From positions 56,420,616-56,484,615 of the forward strand of contig JALGPY010000009.1 in assembly GCA_023055425.1 (NCBI GenBank): a stretch of DNA of 64,000 nt. The letters run 5' to 3'. The stretch comes from Linanthus parryae (taxonomy: Eukaryota; Streptophyta; Magnoliopsida; Ericales; Polemoniaceae). The translations under genes and the position numbers were made by a program. Positions 12,082-22,620 of the stretch are shown here, piece after piece. How positions within the stretch are numbered: the first letter of the stretch is position 1; each line of letters begins with the position of its first letter. Below the pieces are notes generated by a model, which worked only from the letters and a program-made list of their open reading frames with translations, did no database searches and was not told the origin of the DNA.

Positions 12082-12145
12082 AGGGGTGTTTTGCAACATT
12101 TGAAACCCCAGGCTAACCACAAGGGGGTTTATGCAATTAATCCAA
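11350..12145. mobile_element. Candidate TIR element containing a 28-G homopolymer
   Basis: The left part reads TTTTACCCCCTATGG, AAATGTTGCAAAGCACCCCC and TTTGGTTTATGTACGG; the right part is an imperfect inverted copy (complement: AAATGTTGCAAAACACCCC, TTTGGTTTATGTGTGG). Between them are GGA-rich sequence (about 11610-11700) and an AT-rich part. An uninterrupted run of 28 G occupies 12054-12081 inside the right repeat. No protein is supported. Confidence 0.5.
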
Positions 12146-12865
12146 AAACTTCACTGACTCATTACTTTTACTTCTTTTAAGGGAAAAGCTCATTACATAG
12201 ATATCAATACCTCAAGGTGAGAGCGGGCCGGCTCCGGAATGCGCAAAATTCTTCAAATGCCGGGTTCTATGGGGGGCAGGTCGGAGGGGCCGTTTTGTGC
12301 GGGTCGTGCACAGGCCGGAGGAGGGTGGGGGTTGGCTAAGGGAGGATCATGACCCGTGCGTGCCACATGTTGCCTTCGGAGTGGGCCGTGCTCGGGCTGT
12401 GTTGGGCCTTGTTGTGTGCGCACGCGGGTAGGCATGTTGCCACCATGATATGTACCATATATTTGAACCAATTTAGAACTTTGGATCAGTAGTGTGTATG
12501 TCTAATCTCAAGTGCTACCCGCCATTATCGGATTCAATATTTTTTAACTTGTCTACTTCCCCCAACTCTTGTATCTTCTTTAGCACTCGTGTGAAATATG
12601 TTACGTCTTTTCTTTTTATAGATGAAAATTTTTCTCGACAATTTCATTTCGTGTTATCTAAACACATATTCAAATTGAGAATCATTCCACTAATCAAGCA
12701 ACATGATACAAAAAATATAATTTGACATGTGAACATTGAATTAAAAAACGCCCAACATCTCTCATTCCAATCCTAATCCAAAATCAAAACTTTTGCCCCA
12801 AACCTTAAAACCATCGAACTCAATAAACTCTCACTCTCTCCCTAGAGAGAACCCCAAGATTGAAA
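12146..12865. other. Intergenic region upstream of glycosyltransferase A, with a GC-rich patch
   Basis: No gene supported. About 12218-12440 is markedly GC-rich (for example GAGCGGGCCGGCTCCGG, GGCCGGAGGAGGGTGGGGG) in otherwise AT-rich surroundings; I do not recognise it. About 12490-12850 is AT-rich and runs into the 5' leader of gene A. Confidence 0.4.
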
Positions 12866-15800
12866 ATGCCAATCCTCAGAACAATCCCAAGCCCATCCCG
12901 CATCAAAGACCTCTGCTTACTCATCTCCACTCTCTCCATCTTCTACCTCCTCCTCCACCACACCCCCCAAACCCAACCCCCACCCTTCTTCCTCTCCACC
13001 ACCACCACCACCACCACCACCACCACCACCACCACCCTCCGCCACCTCCTCTTCTCAATCGCCTCCTCTTCCCACTCCCTCCCCCACCGCAAACCCTACC
13101 TCCGCCTCTGGTACAACCCCAACACCACCAACGCCGTCGTCTTCCTCGACCAAAACCCACTCCCCAAATCCAAATCTCTCACAAACCCACTTCCCAAAAC
13201 CCAATCTCTCCAAAACCCACTTCTCAAAATCCAATCTTTCACAGACCCACTTCCCAAAACCCGATCTTTCACAGACCCAATTCGCAAAATCAAATCTCTC
13301 ACAAACCCACTTCCCAAAACCGAATCTCTCATCGACCCAGTTCACAAAATCGAATCTTTCGCCGACCCATCTCTCCCGCCGGCGGTCATCTCCGGCGACA
13401 CCTCCGCATTTCCGTACACTTTCCGGCGGGGTTTCCGGTCAGCAATCCGCGTGGCCCGGATCGTGAAAGAGGCTGTGAACCTCGATTACACCGGCGATGT
13501 GCGGTGGTTTGTGTTCGGAGACGATGACACGGTGTTTGTGAAGGAGAATTTGGTGAAATTGCTATCTGGGTATGATCATGATGAGTGGTACTATTTGGGG
13601 AGTGGGTCGGAGAGTTATCAGCAGAACATGTTGAACTCGTTTGGGATGGCGTTTGGCGGCGGGGGGTTTGCGATTAGTGGGTCTCTGGCTAGGGTTTTGG
13701 GTGGGGTTTTGGATGATTGTCTTATGAGGTATCATGATTTGTATGGGAGTGATGCTAGGGTTTATGCTTGCTTGGCTGAGCTTGGTGTTGGGTTGACTCA
13801 TCAACCTGGTTTTCATCAGGTAAAAAAAAAAAGAATCCCCCGAAAAGTTCTTTGTTTTTAAGGTTGTTGTTCTTGATCATGGTCTTGAATTGTTCATTTC
13901 TTGATTAGTTATTGTTAGTTAGGCAATTCTTGAATTTAACTTTCGTGTCCGTGGCAGTGATTCGATGATATGCTGTCAGTAATGTAGTTGAATTTCACTT
14001 ATTGATCTCAAAAGTTGGATTCTTTTAGGCTATGATTCAAACCCTGGATATAGGAAAAGAACATGGAAGGAGAAAGAAATGAATCAAAAAAGCTTGTTTG
14101 TTTGATTATTCTACATAAAGTTTTGAACTTTATGTAAGTTTAAAAGAGAAATGTTAGGGAACCCACCAATATCTCTCACCCATATGTAAAATTGGCAACG
14201 ACATTACTTATTTGGCATTGATTGCATCTGTGTGGAAGGAAGGTGGAAGATGCGTGGGAGATATTGGCGGGTTTCCTAGTATTTTACAAGTTCAAAATGG
14301 TAAAAGGATATATTGTTATAATTATGTTCTCAATTGTTGTCGAAAGACATCATTCCTAGATTCTTGGATTATGTAATTTTGTTGTTCCATGTTTCCAAGA
14401 GGAGCCTTGGAATGCTTTTCCTTGTGTGGATACATTTATAACACTTTCAAGTCACTCTAAAGCGCCGACATTTGAGGTTACCGTTACCAAAGTATAGTTT
14501 CGCGTTGGAAGGTAATGATGTCTTCCCTCACATCTAATTTATCATGTCCTGATTCCACGATGCAGGGGTGGATCCAGGAATTCATTATGGTGGGGGCTAA
14601 ACTTAAATAAGTAAAATAAAATTAGGGTAAATTTTGAATTAGTAATGTTGAGTGGGAGGCTATATGCATTTATCTTGGGGGATAAATTAGAAAAATTAAA
14701 CAAAATAAGGGTACATTTCTAATTTCCAGAAGTTGAGTGGGGGGCTATTGTCCCCATCTCTCAAGGTGGTTCCGCCACTATTGTGATTTGTTTCATCCCA
14801 CGACTACAATCTTGTACTCTTTTGATGATGTCTTCATTTCATTTGTGTGTGATGCATTACATTGTACCAGGTTGATGTCCGAGGAGATATATCTGGAATC
14901 CTTTTGGCGCATCCACTGACACCTTTGTTGTCTCTTCATCATTTGGATCTTGTAGACCCAATCTTTCCAAAGATGACCAAACCACGCGCTCTAAAACACT
15001 TATTTAGAGCCGTGAACGTTGATCCTGCAAGAGCTTTGCAGCAAAGTGTCTGTTACGACACGTCCAAGTCATTGACCATTTCAGTTTCTTGGGGTTACGC
15101 CGTTCAGATCTTCGAGGGGAATCAACGTCTTCCAGATGTTCTCCATCCGCAGAAGACTTTTATGCCATGGAGCAGACGTAAGGATCTTTTGGGCAGCCTC
15201 TTTATGTTCAATACAAAAGAGTATCCGAGGGATCCATGTAAAAGGCCTATTGTCTTCTTCATGGAAAGTGTTGGTTTTGAATCAAATGAAGTACGGACCA
15301 ACTACATTAGGTACGAGATAGCGAATTGCTCAAGTACCAGGATGTTACCTGATTTGCAGGAGATCAGTGTCTTCTCGCGAAAGCTAGATTTGGGCAAGGG
15401 AGAGGTATCAAGTGCATTACTTCTCTGCTTTCATCATGTTTCCTTCTTTCTTTCTCCTCTTTTTTCTTTTGAAGTTTTAGAAACTTTGCCATATTTTTGG
15501 ACAAAAGGGGTGGAACAGGAAACTGGAATAGCTAATCATATTTCAGGGAAGTGTTAACAGAATAGAAAATACTAGCATTTTTCAAAGATCAGACTCTAAC
15601 AAAACTCCCTTTTTCATTTTTCTTTGTGACTTTTGGGTTCCAGGTAAATTGTTGTGTTCTGTAAGGCCTTGTTTGGCCAAGGTATAGGGGAGGGGGGTGG
15701 GGGTGGGGGGGGGGGGGGGGGGCAGGGGTGAATCCCGAAATTTGGCACAGTGGGGGCTAGAAAAAATGTCAAGTTTAATGACGGATGCAGGGACAGCATC

Positions 15801-16557
15801 CCAAAATTTGGCACAGTGGGGGCTAAAAAAAATTTCAAGTTTAATGACGGATCTTTTGGTAAATTTTGAAGTATTTAAGGGTTAAATGATGTTTATAGAT
15901 TGCGGAGGCGAATATGTAATATCAGTGGGGCTAATGTAGTTAACAAACTGTAGGGTAAACATTGTAAATCTAAAAAATTGAGTGGGGCCTAATGTAATTA
16001 GATTAACAAAATATAGGGGAAAATTGTAATTTCAAAAAACTTGAGTGGGGGCTATAGCCCCCACTTGTTTCCACATACATCCGCCGGGGGTGTGGGGGGG
16101 GGGGGGGGGGTGCGGATAAGGATATCACGTGTTTGGGTGCGGTATAAGCAACATGTATAAGTTATGCTCCCTTATCCTCAGTTCCTCACCCTCTCAAATT
16201 TGCCTACAAGCTTATACCTGGTGGTATAAGTCAGACAAGCAATGTGAGGGCATTAGAGTGGGAGTGCAAAAAAAAAAAAAAAAAAAAACTAAAATTCCCC
16301 TAAAATCACTTATCCTGCCTTATCCCAGTACAATCATATCCTACGTCATATCCCAGTATATCTCTCATCCCCATGATTTATATCTTACTCAAACAAAGCC
16401 TAATGGTCTGTTTCTTACTTGGTGTGCTGTATCTCATTGCTTTCAGGTGAAGGCTATGCGGCGTCATTGTTGTGATGTCTTGCCATCTTCGAGTAGGTCA
16501 ACGGATATCAACATCAGGCAGTGCAGAACTGCTGAACTGATTGCAATGCATACCTAG
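12866..16557 (+). CDS. DUF604 / Fringe-like glycosyltransferase A (three exons)
   Basis: Predicted type II Golgi membrane glycosyltransferase of the plant DUF604 family (GT31-like fold; acceptor unknown). Exons: 12866-13819, 14871-15404, 16447-16557, all phase 0 with GT-AG introns, giving 532 residues. The ATG at 12866 is chosen because a hydrophobic anchor (about 16-31, DLCLLISTLSIFYLLL) follows. Then come a Thr run (about 45-57), LRLWYNPN, a seven-copy 10-residue repeat (about 97-166), YTFRRGFRSAIRVARI, the metal-binding DDD in FVFGDDDTVF (219-221), MAFGGGGFAISGSLA, GSDARVYACLAELGVGLTH, and in exon 2 GDISGILLAHP, VSWGYAVQI and CKRPIVFFM. Exon 3 ends with RRHCCDVLPSS. Paralogs B and C lie downstream on the same strand. 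No damage found; the coding repeat is absent from both paralogs. Confidence 0.9.
12999..13037 (+). repeat. (CAC/ACC)n trinucleotide repeat coding for Thr13
   Basis: An in-frame trinucleotide run in exon 1 of glycosyltransferase A encodes 13 consecutive threonines just after the membrane anchor. It is likely length-variable between alleles. Confidence 0.85.
13154..13363 (+). repeat. 30-bp coding minisatellite, seven copies
   Basis: Seven consecutive 10-residue units of the form (N/D)P-L-P-K-x-x-S-(L/F)-T are encoded by a 30-bp DNA repeat (core CCACTTCCCAAAAC then C/TCAATCTCTC). The stretch sits between the LWYNPN block and the conserved FPYTFRRGF block, where paralogs B and C have a short non-repetitive linker. 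Confidence 0.9.
14146..14275. mobile_element. Small MITE-like inverted repeat in intron 1 of gene A
   Basis: TTAGGGAACCCACCAATATC at the left is mirrored at the right (complement CTAGGAAACCCGCCAATATC, then TCCCACGCATCTTCC). It is about 130 bp with no coding capacity. Confidence 0.5.
14564..14780. mobile_element. MITE-like element with AGGGGTGGATCC ends, intron 1 of gene A
   Basis: The left end AGGGGTGGATCCAGGAATTC and the right end (complement AGTGGCGGAACCACCTTGAG) form imperfect inverted repeats around text with repeated GTGGGGGCTA. Related text occurs at 15724-16092 and 42432-42545. Confidence 0.45.
15705..16110. mobile_element. GGGGTGGATCC-type element flanked by poly-G tracts, intron 2 of gene A
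   Basis: From 15724 the text AGGGGTGAATCCCG, then AAATTTGGCACAGTGGGGGC twice about 66 bp apart, then GAGTGGGGGCTATAGCCCCC, ends at ACATCCGCCGGGGG (about 16092). Uninterrupted G runs of about 18 and 17 bases lie at about 15705-15722 and 16093-16110. It appears to be an internally duplicated relative of the element at 14564. Confidence 0.45.
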
Positions 16558-19500
16558 GAACTCTTTTACTATTGACACTCTGAGAAAGCCTGTGCAGTAG
16601 TAAGACATGAAAATTCTACTGCCTTCTAGTTTCTGGACTTTCATGGCGATGGTATGAAGGTAATTCCCTACTTAACTCTATGCAATTCGATTTTTCGTCT
16701 TAATTGCAAATTCCTTTCCTTTTTGGTCTGGTGCATCTGATGATGATGATGATTTTTTTTTTTTTTTTTTTAATCTAGTTGGCATATATGGCGATTTCTT
16801 CATGAATTTTGTTAAATGCTTGGATAATCTGGATTCAGATTCATTCGTTAATGCGTCCCGTAGTTCCCTTTAACTGTGGTAAAAGTTTCTTGTGAAGCAG
16901 GGAGTAGGGAGTACTCGAAGGACTGGCTTTAGTGAGTAATTCTGGATGTATGACTTCCATATAAAGAAAAAAAAATCCGACATGCGTGAGCGTTAAGAGT
17001 TAGAGATTACTTTTATGAAGCCAACTAGAAAAATATGTCCTATAGGAGTGGGAAATTTTGAAGTAAATATCACTTTTATTGGAGAGCCTGGTCATGTAAG
17101 CCCGCATTTTTTTGGACCTACTTGTTTCCGAAGATTTAAACAGAACAATAAAAGGGATGATAACAGTCAAGGCAGTTAATCAGAATTTATTTACTAATAA
17201 GGCACAAAAAAGAATCATTAATAGAGGCATTTCTAGATAAATATTTGTTTAGAAAGTAAAAACCTACAGTAACATTATATATAGTGCAAATGCTACTGAT
17301 ACCCGTACACTCCAACCCTGATATTTGTACATATTTTTACGAGAAATGTGTCTCCTACTCCTTAAATTTTCAAAAAAGAAAATACAAATAAAATGTGTTC
17401 CAGATTGTCTCAGAAACTCCCAGTTACGAGATCATGTTCTCACAGTGAGTTCGCTTAACCGAATTCTGTTATCAAGTCTATACTATTTATCTGCAACAGA
17501 AACAAGAACAATAAAAATGGATAAAAAACATCTCCACTGTTAAGCGACCCCTTCACTCACATCTTGGACCATCACCCGGTTCCCACCAGTGGTGTACTAC
17601 AAAAATGAGAAGGAACCAACACAGCCCCATAAACCCTATCCATGACCTCGATTAGCACCGAGTTGTGCCAGACCGGAATTCTCGTGACCTTCAAATTGGT
17701 CCTCCTTTCGTCTATGGAAGATTCTATTCTATGCTGGTGAGCGTAGTCGTGACGAGGATTGTCCTCTGTTTGGTGCTCCTTTAATTCGGTATACGACTCA
17801 AGAGGGCCGACGGTGATTATCTAGGTTGAACGCCAAAGTTCTGATAGGCGTGATGTATAAAATTGGCCTTTTATACCTAGTCAACAAATTTGTTCATGAG
17901 GTGATTCAACCAGACATCATCCCAAGGAGATAGGGATGAGGTCAGGGAGAGTTTTGTGTGATTGAGGAAAATGGATAGTTTTCTTTGATGATGGGTAAAA
18001 TTTGATATGATTCCAATGGGTACTTGATTTATTAAATTTTTAAGGATGACAAAACCGAAATGTACTTTTTTCTTTAAGGGGTGGAAATGTCATTTGGACT
18101 TTTGCCTTCTCAATAAATAGTAATTGTTTAAATTGCCTCATTAGAAAACTATTTAATTATTTTGGCTTTGTTAGTTGATGCATTTTAAGATTCTGCCTTA
18201 ATCTGCAATAATCACAACATAAAACACAGATCTGTGGATTCTCAAAACGGATTCTCATTCTCGAAGGGTACGGAATCTTAAATTTGTGGATATAGAGTAG
18301 CAATGCTAGTTCCTTCAATTAAATCATCATTCCAATCTTAATCTTTCTCGTCTGTGTTTTGGTTTATGCATTTTTGCAAATAAATCCTTCCGTGCACTGA
18401 ATTCACATGGGCCCTGCTAATACTTTTGCTAGTAGTGTTAGTTTCTTAATTTCTCGTCCGTGTTTTGGTTTGAGTTCATATAGAGAATCCTTCCTTGATA
18501 TACATGCCCTCTATTTTAGAAAATTACATCGGGGTTTTCCCTTTCGTGTTAAACTCATTGTAGGTCCCACAAGGTTCAATTTGTTGGTCCAAACTTGTAT
18601 TTCATCCAAACTTGTATTTCAACTACACCATCATTCTCTTCACCCAAAATGAAGCTATAAATTGGATGATCGTTTTTCACCTTCCATTTTAGTGCCTGAA
18701 GCTCTATCTCAACTCGTCCACTCGCCTGATGCAGATACAGTACCCGACTTGTGTAGCCCATTCTTTGTTTTTTCATACTTCTTACCCCTTTCCCTGATGA
18801 ACTTGCGATGGTTGATATATTAATATATCTACTAACGATTTGTTTACCCCTTTGATATTTCTTTCAGATAAGTGAGATCCTTTTCCTCAAAACTCTTAGA
18901 AACCACTATTTCAAGAAGCCATTTCTTCTCTCAAGATGGCAGCAAGGTCTTTGTTATAGGGACATGGAGCGGAGTTTAGGGATACATAGAAGGACACACC
19001 CATTGTGCCTGTTCTACCACGTGTATATCTTCGTAGATTCGTTTCACTGGTGTTTTAGACTGAGCAGGATGAGTTGCTTTTCTTGTCACAGTGACTAAAG
19101 TTGAATTAGTTTAGGAATAGCGACTAGAAGTTCTTTTTCTAGTAAAATTGTAATGGTAGATTTGTAAGTAGTTTCATCGGGTGTTAGAGCCGTGGTAAGG
19201 GCTTGAACATTACGCCTTTTCCTTTAACAGTAGTTAGATAGGGACAGTGGTTTGATCTTGTAGGTTTCAACGACTTTTTATGAGCTATTTAACAGATGAG
19301 TTTCACTTTTTCCAAGATTAAAATCCGATTCAGAGTAGTATTTGTTTTTGTGTAGCAATATGCTTTGCGTGGAGATGTAGCCTGATCGCACATGTAGCTG
19401 TTACTGTGCATTTACCCTTAGCATTCCTAATCTAGGATCCTGCACTGATTTCTATTTTGGTAGTTATGTGTGGCTGTGGTGTTGTTATGGCCTATGGGTG

Positions 19501-19853
19501 TTGACTGGTGATTTGTTCGGTGGTTTGGGTGGTGGTACGGTGAATTGAGACGACCACAGTGCTGTTCCAAACGCGCGACTGATCATGGTTTGTTGGCTGT
19601 GAACGTTGGACTTGTGTTCTTTTCCTTGGTAGTTTTGAAACTGAAAGCAAGACCCGTTTACAAATCCGTCCAACCCAGCATTAGCTTCTGGAATTCATAT
19701 ATTTGCAGGACTAGATCAGTGAATAGTTTTCAAACCAGCCACTTCACACAGAGAACCAGTTATTTTAACCAAACTTATGAATTTGGGTCAGAAATCAGAA
19801 TATTGAAATATTGAACTGATATTCAAGAGGTAGGTAGGAAATCACAATCACGC
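16558..19853. other. Intergenic region between glycosyltransferases A and B
   Basis: This 3.3 kb region has no supported gene. It begins with the probable 3' UTR of gene A and contains T-rich and A-rich runs (16752-16772). The only coding-like stretch is a minus-strand open frame at 17572-17820, listed separately. The rest shows no repeat or gene I can support. Confidence 0.4.
17572..17820 (-). other. Unrecognised open frame of 82 codons, possible terminal exon or gene relic
   Basis: On the minus strand an open frame with natural-looking residue composition (VGPLESYTELKEHQ, RRTNLKVTRIPVWHNSVL, EVMDRVYGAVLVPSHF) runs to a TGA at 17572-17574. It has no upstream ATG; it is preceded by a TAG that could equally be a splice acceptor. 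I do not recognise the family. It could be a chance open frame, a relic exon or a captured gene fragment. Confidence 0.25.
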
Positions 19854-20360
19854 TAGGGCTGTCAAGTGGGCCGGAGGACCAACAAAATGGCCTTGACCGG
19901 CCCGGTTGAAGGGTAAACCGGACAACCGCCGGACCGGATTGGTTCAGGACCAGGTACTAGGTGGTCCGGTCCGGTTAGGGATATTGAAACGAAGGACCGG
20001 CTCAGAGTGGTCTGTTTCAAGCCCAGGATCGCTAAATTAAACAAATGTATATATAAATATATATGTTTATCCTTACATATATTTATAACTATATAAATAT
20101 TAATTAATGTATATTTATAAATATTTAAAATAAAATTAAATAAAGTAATTAACCCACAGACTAGGACCGACACCCCTGAACCGGCCCACTATAGCGGTCT
20201 TCTCCCGCCGGCCTGTCCGGCTACAAAATATTGCTTCTCCTAAGCGGGCTGGGACCAGCCCGCTTGAGTCCAGGACCGGGACCAGAAGCAGACCTGGACC
20301 CCGATAGTCCTCTGTCAACCGGTCCGGTCGGGGACCGGTTAGGACCGTTGGAGAGCTCTA
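19854..20360. mobile_element. hAT-like MITE with GGCCGG-rich arms
   Basis: The element begins TAGGGCTGTCAAGTGGGCCGG and its other end, read as complement, begins TAGAGCTCTCCAACGGTCC. The arms are rich in CCGGTCCGG-type text in inverted orientation, and the centre (20040-20150) is AT-rich. Flanks AATCACGC (19846-19853) and ACTCATGC (20361-20368) agree at 6 of 8 positions, suggesting a decayed 8-bp target duplication as expected for hAT elements. Confidence 0.6.
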
Positions 20361-20368
20361 ACTCATGC

Positions 20369-20783
20369 CCTCTGCCCTAGAGGTCCGCACGAACAAGGCC
20401 AACTTGTCAGTTTTCAAATCTATTCCAAATGTGTATAACCTCATTCAATTTAGCCACAGAGATACAACAGCTTTTTAGTCCTTTAAACAAACTATAGATC
20501 CAAACTTTTATGGGATTGAGGGATAAACTTATGATTTTCAGCAACGGATACAGAATAGGTACTAGAAGTACAAGGAATATTAAGAATATTTAGTAATTTC
20601 CATGATATTTTATCACAAGTTCACCTACTGTTTATTATTAAATCACATGTTCGACCACTAATAGCTCGGAACCTGCTTTCCAAATTTTCACTTGTTTAGC
20701 TGGGAACCGCTTTCCAAATTTTCACTTGTTTTGTGTGTTCATTCACTCAAAGAAATGTCAGTCGTCAGTGTGATTTGCACTCT
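20369..20783. other. Upstream flank of pseudogene B
   Basis: No gene seen. A short direct duplication, GGAACC(T/G)(G)CTTTCCAAATTTTCACTTG, occurs at about 20669-20730. Confidence 0.4.
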
Positions 20784-21550
20784 ATGACGCGTAAAATCAT
20801 TTGCTCCATCTCCATCTTCTATCTCCTCTTCCACCGCCACACCAAACTCCACCACCACCCTCCTCCCTCCCTTCCACCACCACCACAACCACTCCAACCA
20901 CCCTCCGCCGCCTCCTCTTCTCCGTCACCTCCTCCTCCCGCACCTACCCCACCCGCAAACACTACCTCCCTCTCTGGTACAACCCCAACACCACCCGCGC
21001 CTTTCTCTTACTCGACACCCCACCAATACCCACAAATGTACCAACAGAGCCATTACTACTACCACCCACTGTCATCTCCGCCGCCACCTCATCTTTCCCC
21101 TACTCCCACCCTCGTGGGGTCCCGCTCCGCTATCCGCGTTGCCCGGATTGTTAAAGAGGCCATCCTTCTTAACCAATCCGATGGCCGGTGGTTTGTTTTT
21201 AGCGATGACGACACGGTGTTTGTTAAGGAAAACCTGGTGAGGACGCTGTGGAAGTACGATCACGACAAGTGGTATTACGTGGGATGTGGGTCGGAGAGTT
21301 ATGAGCAGAATGTGAAGGTCTCGTTTGGTATGGCGTCCGGCGGTGGAGGGTTTGCGATTAGCCACTCTCTGGCTAGGGTTTTGGATTCCTGCCCCGTGAT
21401 GTATCCACATTTGTACAGAAGCGACGCAAGGGTGTTTGCTTGCTTGGCTGAGCTCGGTGTTGAATTGACTCATGAGCCTGGTTTTCACCAGGTAAACAAG
21501 ATCTCATGAACTCCTCTGGTTTTTAGAGCCAGTGTTTTCACTTACAAATC

Positions 21551-21902
21551 TAGGGTAAAAGACTCTTTCACCCCCTCAGGTTTGACACAAAGACACTTTC
21601 TGCCCTTCCAGTTTGGGAAAGGACACTTTCACCCCGTTTAATGGGCCAAATTTTGGGACACTTATACTGCTAACTGTGTCACTCCGTACTCCAAACCGGA
21701 AAATTTGTTCCAGAAATCATCCACGGACCCCACACCAGACTAACAGCTTCACACCCCACCCCAGACTAACAGCTTCACAAGTAGGGAGCAAAAGTCATGT
21801 GAAATTTGTCACATCAAAGGGGTGAAAGTGGCCTTTTCCAAACTGGAGAGGGTGAAGGTGTCTTTGCATCAAACTTGAGGGGGTGAAAGTGTGTTCTGCC
21901 CG
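21551..21902. mobile_element. MITE-like element, 'GGGTAAAAGACA' family, copy in intron 1 of B
   Basis: TAGGGTAAAAGACTCTTTCACCCC at the left and GGGGGTGAAAGTGTGTTCTGCCC at the right are imperfect inverted repeats. A shorter inverted pair lies just inside. It is directly followed by a second copy. Confidence 0.65.
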
Positions 21903-21911
21903 TTCTTTCTT

Positions 21912-22169
21912 AGGTAAAAGACATTTCACCTCCTCAGGTTTGGGAGAGCACACATTCACCCCTTAAGTGTGCCAAATTCCAGGACATCTGCACTCCGTAA
22001 TTGTGACGCCGTTAATTTAGGGGTGGAGGTCCTTTCCTGATAGTAGTTTCTGGGACAAATGCACCATCTTAGTGAATAGAACGGCACAATCAGGGGGTGA
22101 AAGTATCCTAAAGTTTGGCAACCTCAAAAGGTGAAAGTGCCTTTTCCCAAACTAGAAGGGGTGAAACCT
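21912..22169. mobile_element. MITE-like element, 'GGGTAAAAGACA' family, second copy in intron 1 of B
   Basis: Starts AGGTAAAAGACATTTCACC and ends TTTTCCCAAACTAGAAGGGGTGAAA; the interior shares GTGCCAAATTCCAGGACA with other copies. It ends about 40 bp before the exon 2 acceptor. Confidence 0.6.
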
Positions 22170-22422
22170 CGATCTAAGGTCCGTGTATAATGCATATATT
22201 CTTACCAGCTTGATGTTTGAGGAAATATCTTCGGATTGCTTTCAGTGCATCCGTTGACACCTTTATTGTCTCTTCATCATTTGGATCTCTTAGAGCCAAT
22301 TTTTCCCAACATGACCAAGCCAGGAGCTCTAAAACACTTATTTACTATTGTGGAAACTGATCCTGGAAGTGTTTTGCTGCAGAGTGTCTGTTACGACCGG
22401 TTAAAATCCTTGACCATATCAG

Positions 22423-22620
22423 TGTGAACAGATAAAGAAATGAGAGAGAAGAAATTAGAAACCCTAAGATGGGAATTATGTAAGTCACTTTCTGTTATTA
22501 TCCAACTAACACATTACAATGTATTTATACTGTAGAAATATAATTCTACAATATTTGCATAAGAACCCCAGAAGACTAACTAAAACTCGTTACAACCCAA
22601 AACTATAACTATCTTTATCA
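22423..22620 (-). repeat. 3' LTR of the first Copia element
   Basis: This 198-bp repeat begins TGTGAACAGATAAAG and ends CTTTATCA on the + strand, bordered inside by the complement of a purine tract (TTCCCCCTCAATC). Confidence 0.93.

Noticed and set aside
11596..12120. Minus-strand Pro/Ser/Phe-rich frame of 174 codons
   Set aside because: Translation of GGA-rich and poly-G simple sequence inside a TIR element; no domain and no start context.
12860..12865. Start of gene A two codons earlier
   Set aside because: The upstream codon is TTG; the ATG at 12866 is the natural start. Likewise the apparent start of B at 20733 is TTG and the ATG is at 20784.
12793..13527. His/Pro-rich frame overlapping exon 1 of gene A
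   Set aside because: Shadow of the CAC repeat in another frame; the true frame has the membrane anchor, DUF604 blocks and DDD motif.
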